Shown: positions 31,030-32,108 of the stretch, piece after piece | How the letters are laid out: each line of letters opens with the position of its first letter | Position numbering within the stretch: position 1 is the stretch's first letter | From: Deltaproteobacteria bacterium | GTDB taxonomy: Bacteria; Desulfobacterota; Syntrophia; Syntrophales; Smithellaceae | Length of the DNA: 32,108 nt | Assembly (NCBI GenBank): GCA_021372815.1 | Contig: JAJFTS010000025.1 | Span: 1-32,108, forward strand | Direction: 5' to 3' | Made by a program: the position numbers and the translations under genes | Notes under the pieces: model-generated | Database searches by the model: none | What the model was told of the DNA's origin: nothing | What the model saw: only the letters and a program-made list of their open reading frames with translations

Positions 31030-31401
31030 CTAAATATACTTATCAATCTCCTCCAATAATCTTTCTAACTTATACGGTTTGGAAAAAAACGAATGTTTAC
31101 CCATCATATTCTTACGTCTTTCCTCTTCCTGTTTGGTTAATAGTGCCGTAACAAAAATTATCGGAATGTTTTGTGTCTGGGGATTGTCCTCCAGTATGGC
31201 GACAACATCTCCTCCTTCAATATCAGGCATATTGATATCCAGTAATATCAGATCCGGATGTTGCGTTTTTGCCAGCAATATTCCCATTTCTCCATCCGGA
31301 GCGGTGATAACATCAAATCCGTTTTTGTTCAGATCATATTCTACCATCCGGAGAAACACCTTATCATCGTCAACTACCAGAATTTTTTTGGATTCAACCA
31401 C
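31030..31401 (-). CDS. Single-domain response regulator, partner of the Hpt protein
   Basis: This 123-residue receiver domain has the acidic pocket Asp11-Asp12-Asp13, phospho-acceptor Asp55 in LILLDINMPD, switch Thr in FVTALLT and Lys in FSKPYKLERL. GTG 31401 is chosen because AAGGAG (31414-31409 on the minus strand) stands seven bases before it; an in-frame ATG at 31428 is the alternative. The start lies within the stop region of the Hpt gene (8-base overlap), so the two are translationally coupled and probably form a phosphorelay pair. Confidence 0.87.
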   Translation of the reverse strand: MVESKKILVVDDDKVFLRMVEYDLNKNGFDVITAPDGEMGILLAKTQHPDLILLDINMPDIEGGDVVAILEDNPQTQNIPIIFVTALLTKQEEERRKNMMGKHSFFSKPYKLERLLEEIDKYI

Positions 31402-31723
31402 GGGCGATCTCCTTCTTAACTTCTTCAAAAGTCATTCTTAACTTTTCTATATTGCTTTTTAAAATTTCAATATCCTGTTTTTGCGATGCCCCCAGTTCTA
31501 TCTGTTTGGCTATCGTTTGAATTCCTTCGATGCGCAGATTTCCCGCCGAGCCATTAATCAAATGCGCGCTCTTCCGGATTTCTTCGTAATCCGTACCGCG
31601 TGTGATTTCTTCCAGCATTTTCATGGCCGGTTCGGTCTGCTCGATAAACATGTCCAGCAGTTCATTGAACAACTCTTCCGGCATATCCAGTTCCCGAAAA
31701 GCCTTTTCTCTGTCAATCAGCAT
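31394..31723 (-). CDS. Histidine phosphotransfer (Hpt) domain protein
   Basis: This 109-residue all-helical protein has the Hpt signature KSAHLINGSAGNLR, with His54 as the phospho-carrier. It passes phosphate between a hybrid kinase's receiver and another receiver; the likely recipient is the regulator encoded immediately downstream. No kinase is present in the window. GGGAGG precedes ATG 31723. Confidence 0.87.
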   Translation of the reverse strand: MLIDREKAFRELDMPEELFNELLDMFIEQTEPAMKMLEEITRGTDYEEIRKSAHLINGSAGNLRIEGIQTIAKQIELGASQKQDIEILKSNIEKLRMTFEEVKKEIARG

Positions 31724-31891
31724 GATGCCTCCCTTATATCTGATAAACTTTTCCGTCAGCTTTCAGAATCTTTTGACCGTTCATCACTGGCGGCTGACAG
31801 CCTTTGAATTTCGTGTTTAATTATATGATAAGCTTGCCTAATTGTATAGTCTTTCTTTAGAGCCTGTCTGAATTGAACGATCAATTCGCCT

Positions 31892-32108
31892 TTACTTTTT
31901 TAAAGAGGTTAAATGCTGCACGGCTTTTTCCAGGCCGTCAAGGGTCAGTTCGAACATGGGAAAAATTTGCCGGATTGCCTGCGTCGTCCTGGCATAATCC
32001 CATTCGTAAGACGGCATGGGATTCCTCCAAACGGCATAGCGGAACGTTTTGGCCAGGAATCGCAGTCGTTCAATACTGGCGCCTGTGGGTGTTGCATCTA
32101 TATAGATA
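31892..32108 (-). CDS. C-terminal end of a CoxE-like VWA-domain protein (partial)
   Basis: The last 71 codons of a minus-strand gene that continues beyond the right edge. The peptide contains ATPTGASIERLRFLAKTF, then VWRNPMPSYEWDYARTTQAI and FELTLDGLEKAVQHL, resembling the tail of the CoxE/VWA family, where the W.NP....WDY...T and PLTLDGL.RAV blocks recur. Such proteins often pair with MoxR-type ATPases in enzyme maturation; no partner is visible here. Identification rests on the C-terminus alone. Confidence 0.6.
   Translation of the reverse strand, partial: IYIDATPTGASIERLRFLAKTFRYAVWRNPMPSYEWDYARTTQAIRQIFPMFELTLDGLEKAVQHLTSLKK

Overview
The window looks like a chromosomal segment of an anaerobic, hydrogen-metabolising deltaproteobacterium, most likely a Syntrophus/Smithella-like syntroph. 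This is inference from gene content: a Desulfovibrio-type periplasmic [FeFe]-hydrogenase with its own b-type cytochrome, a cytoplasmic HoxYH-type [NiFe]-hydrogenase, formate/oxalate-type and acetate-type transporters, and NikR operators of the GTGTTAC-N13-GTAACAC form known from deltaproteobacteria. No rRNA, tRNA, CRISPR array or intact insertion sequence was seen.

Layout. 1-1230: a decayed duplicate of the outer-membrane barrel + nikM locus found intact at 8312-10163. 1356-3181 (minus): a nitronate monooxygenase-like flavoprotein and a crotonase-family isomerase/hydratase, behind a promoter carrying an unusual inverted repeat. 3506-7963 (minus): a [NiFe]-hydrogenase operon (NuoG/HoxU-like iron-sulfur subunit, HoxY, HoxH, maturation protease) without HoxE/HoxF. 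8312-11809 (plus): an outer-membrane barrel and a NikMN-NikQ-NikO nickel importer behind two tandem NikR operators. 12084-12878 (minus): a solitary HNH-domain gene. 12933-13349 (minus): nikR. 13591-16263 (plus): a small ribbon-helix-helix protein and then hydA-hydB-cytochrome b, with one NikR operator before the small gene and one before hydA. 16439-19159 (plus): a TM1266-like regulator, hydG and hydE, lying directly behind an intrinsic terminator. 19577-21788: OFA-family MFS transporter and SatP-type acetate transporter, each with a strong terminator. 22039-24015: methyltransferase, DUF2845 protein and a secreted hypothetical. 24112-26977 (minus): RecA-like ATPase and a mitochondrial/spirochaete-type EF-G. 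27238-27306 (minus): a candidate small RNA. 27445-32108: metallo-beta-lactamase-fold hydrolase, two single-domain response regulators, an Hpt protein, two alpha/beta hydrolases and the C-terminus of a CoxE-like VWA protein.

How the parts may work together. NikR, nickel import, a nickel-dependent hydrogenase and a nickel-free hydrogenase are encoded side by side. Four operators of the same sequence and spacing (8237-8263, 8268-8294, 13529-13555, 13904-13930) overlap the -10 regions of TTGACA promoters in nearly identical geometry. The simplest reading is a nickel-economy switch. When nickel is plentiful, Ni-NikR would shut off nickel import, the [FeFe]-hydrogenase operon and a small RHH protein. 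When nickel is scarce, the cell would import nickel and use the iron-only enzyme. The H-cluster maturation genes hydG/hydE appear to have a second control layer, a terminator-bearing leader. HydF is not in the window.
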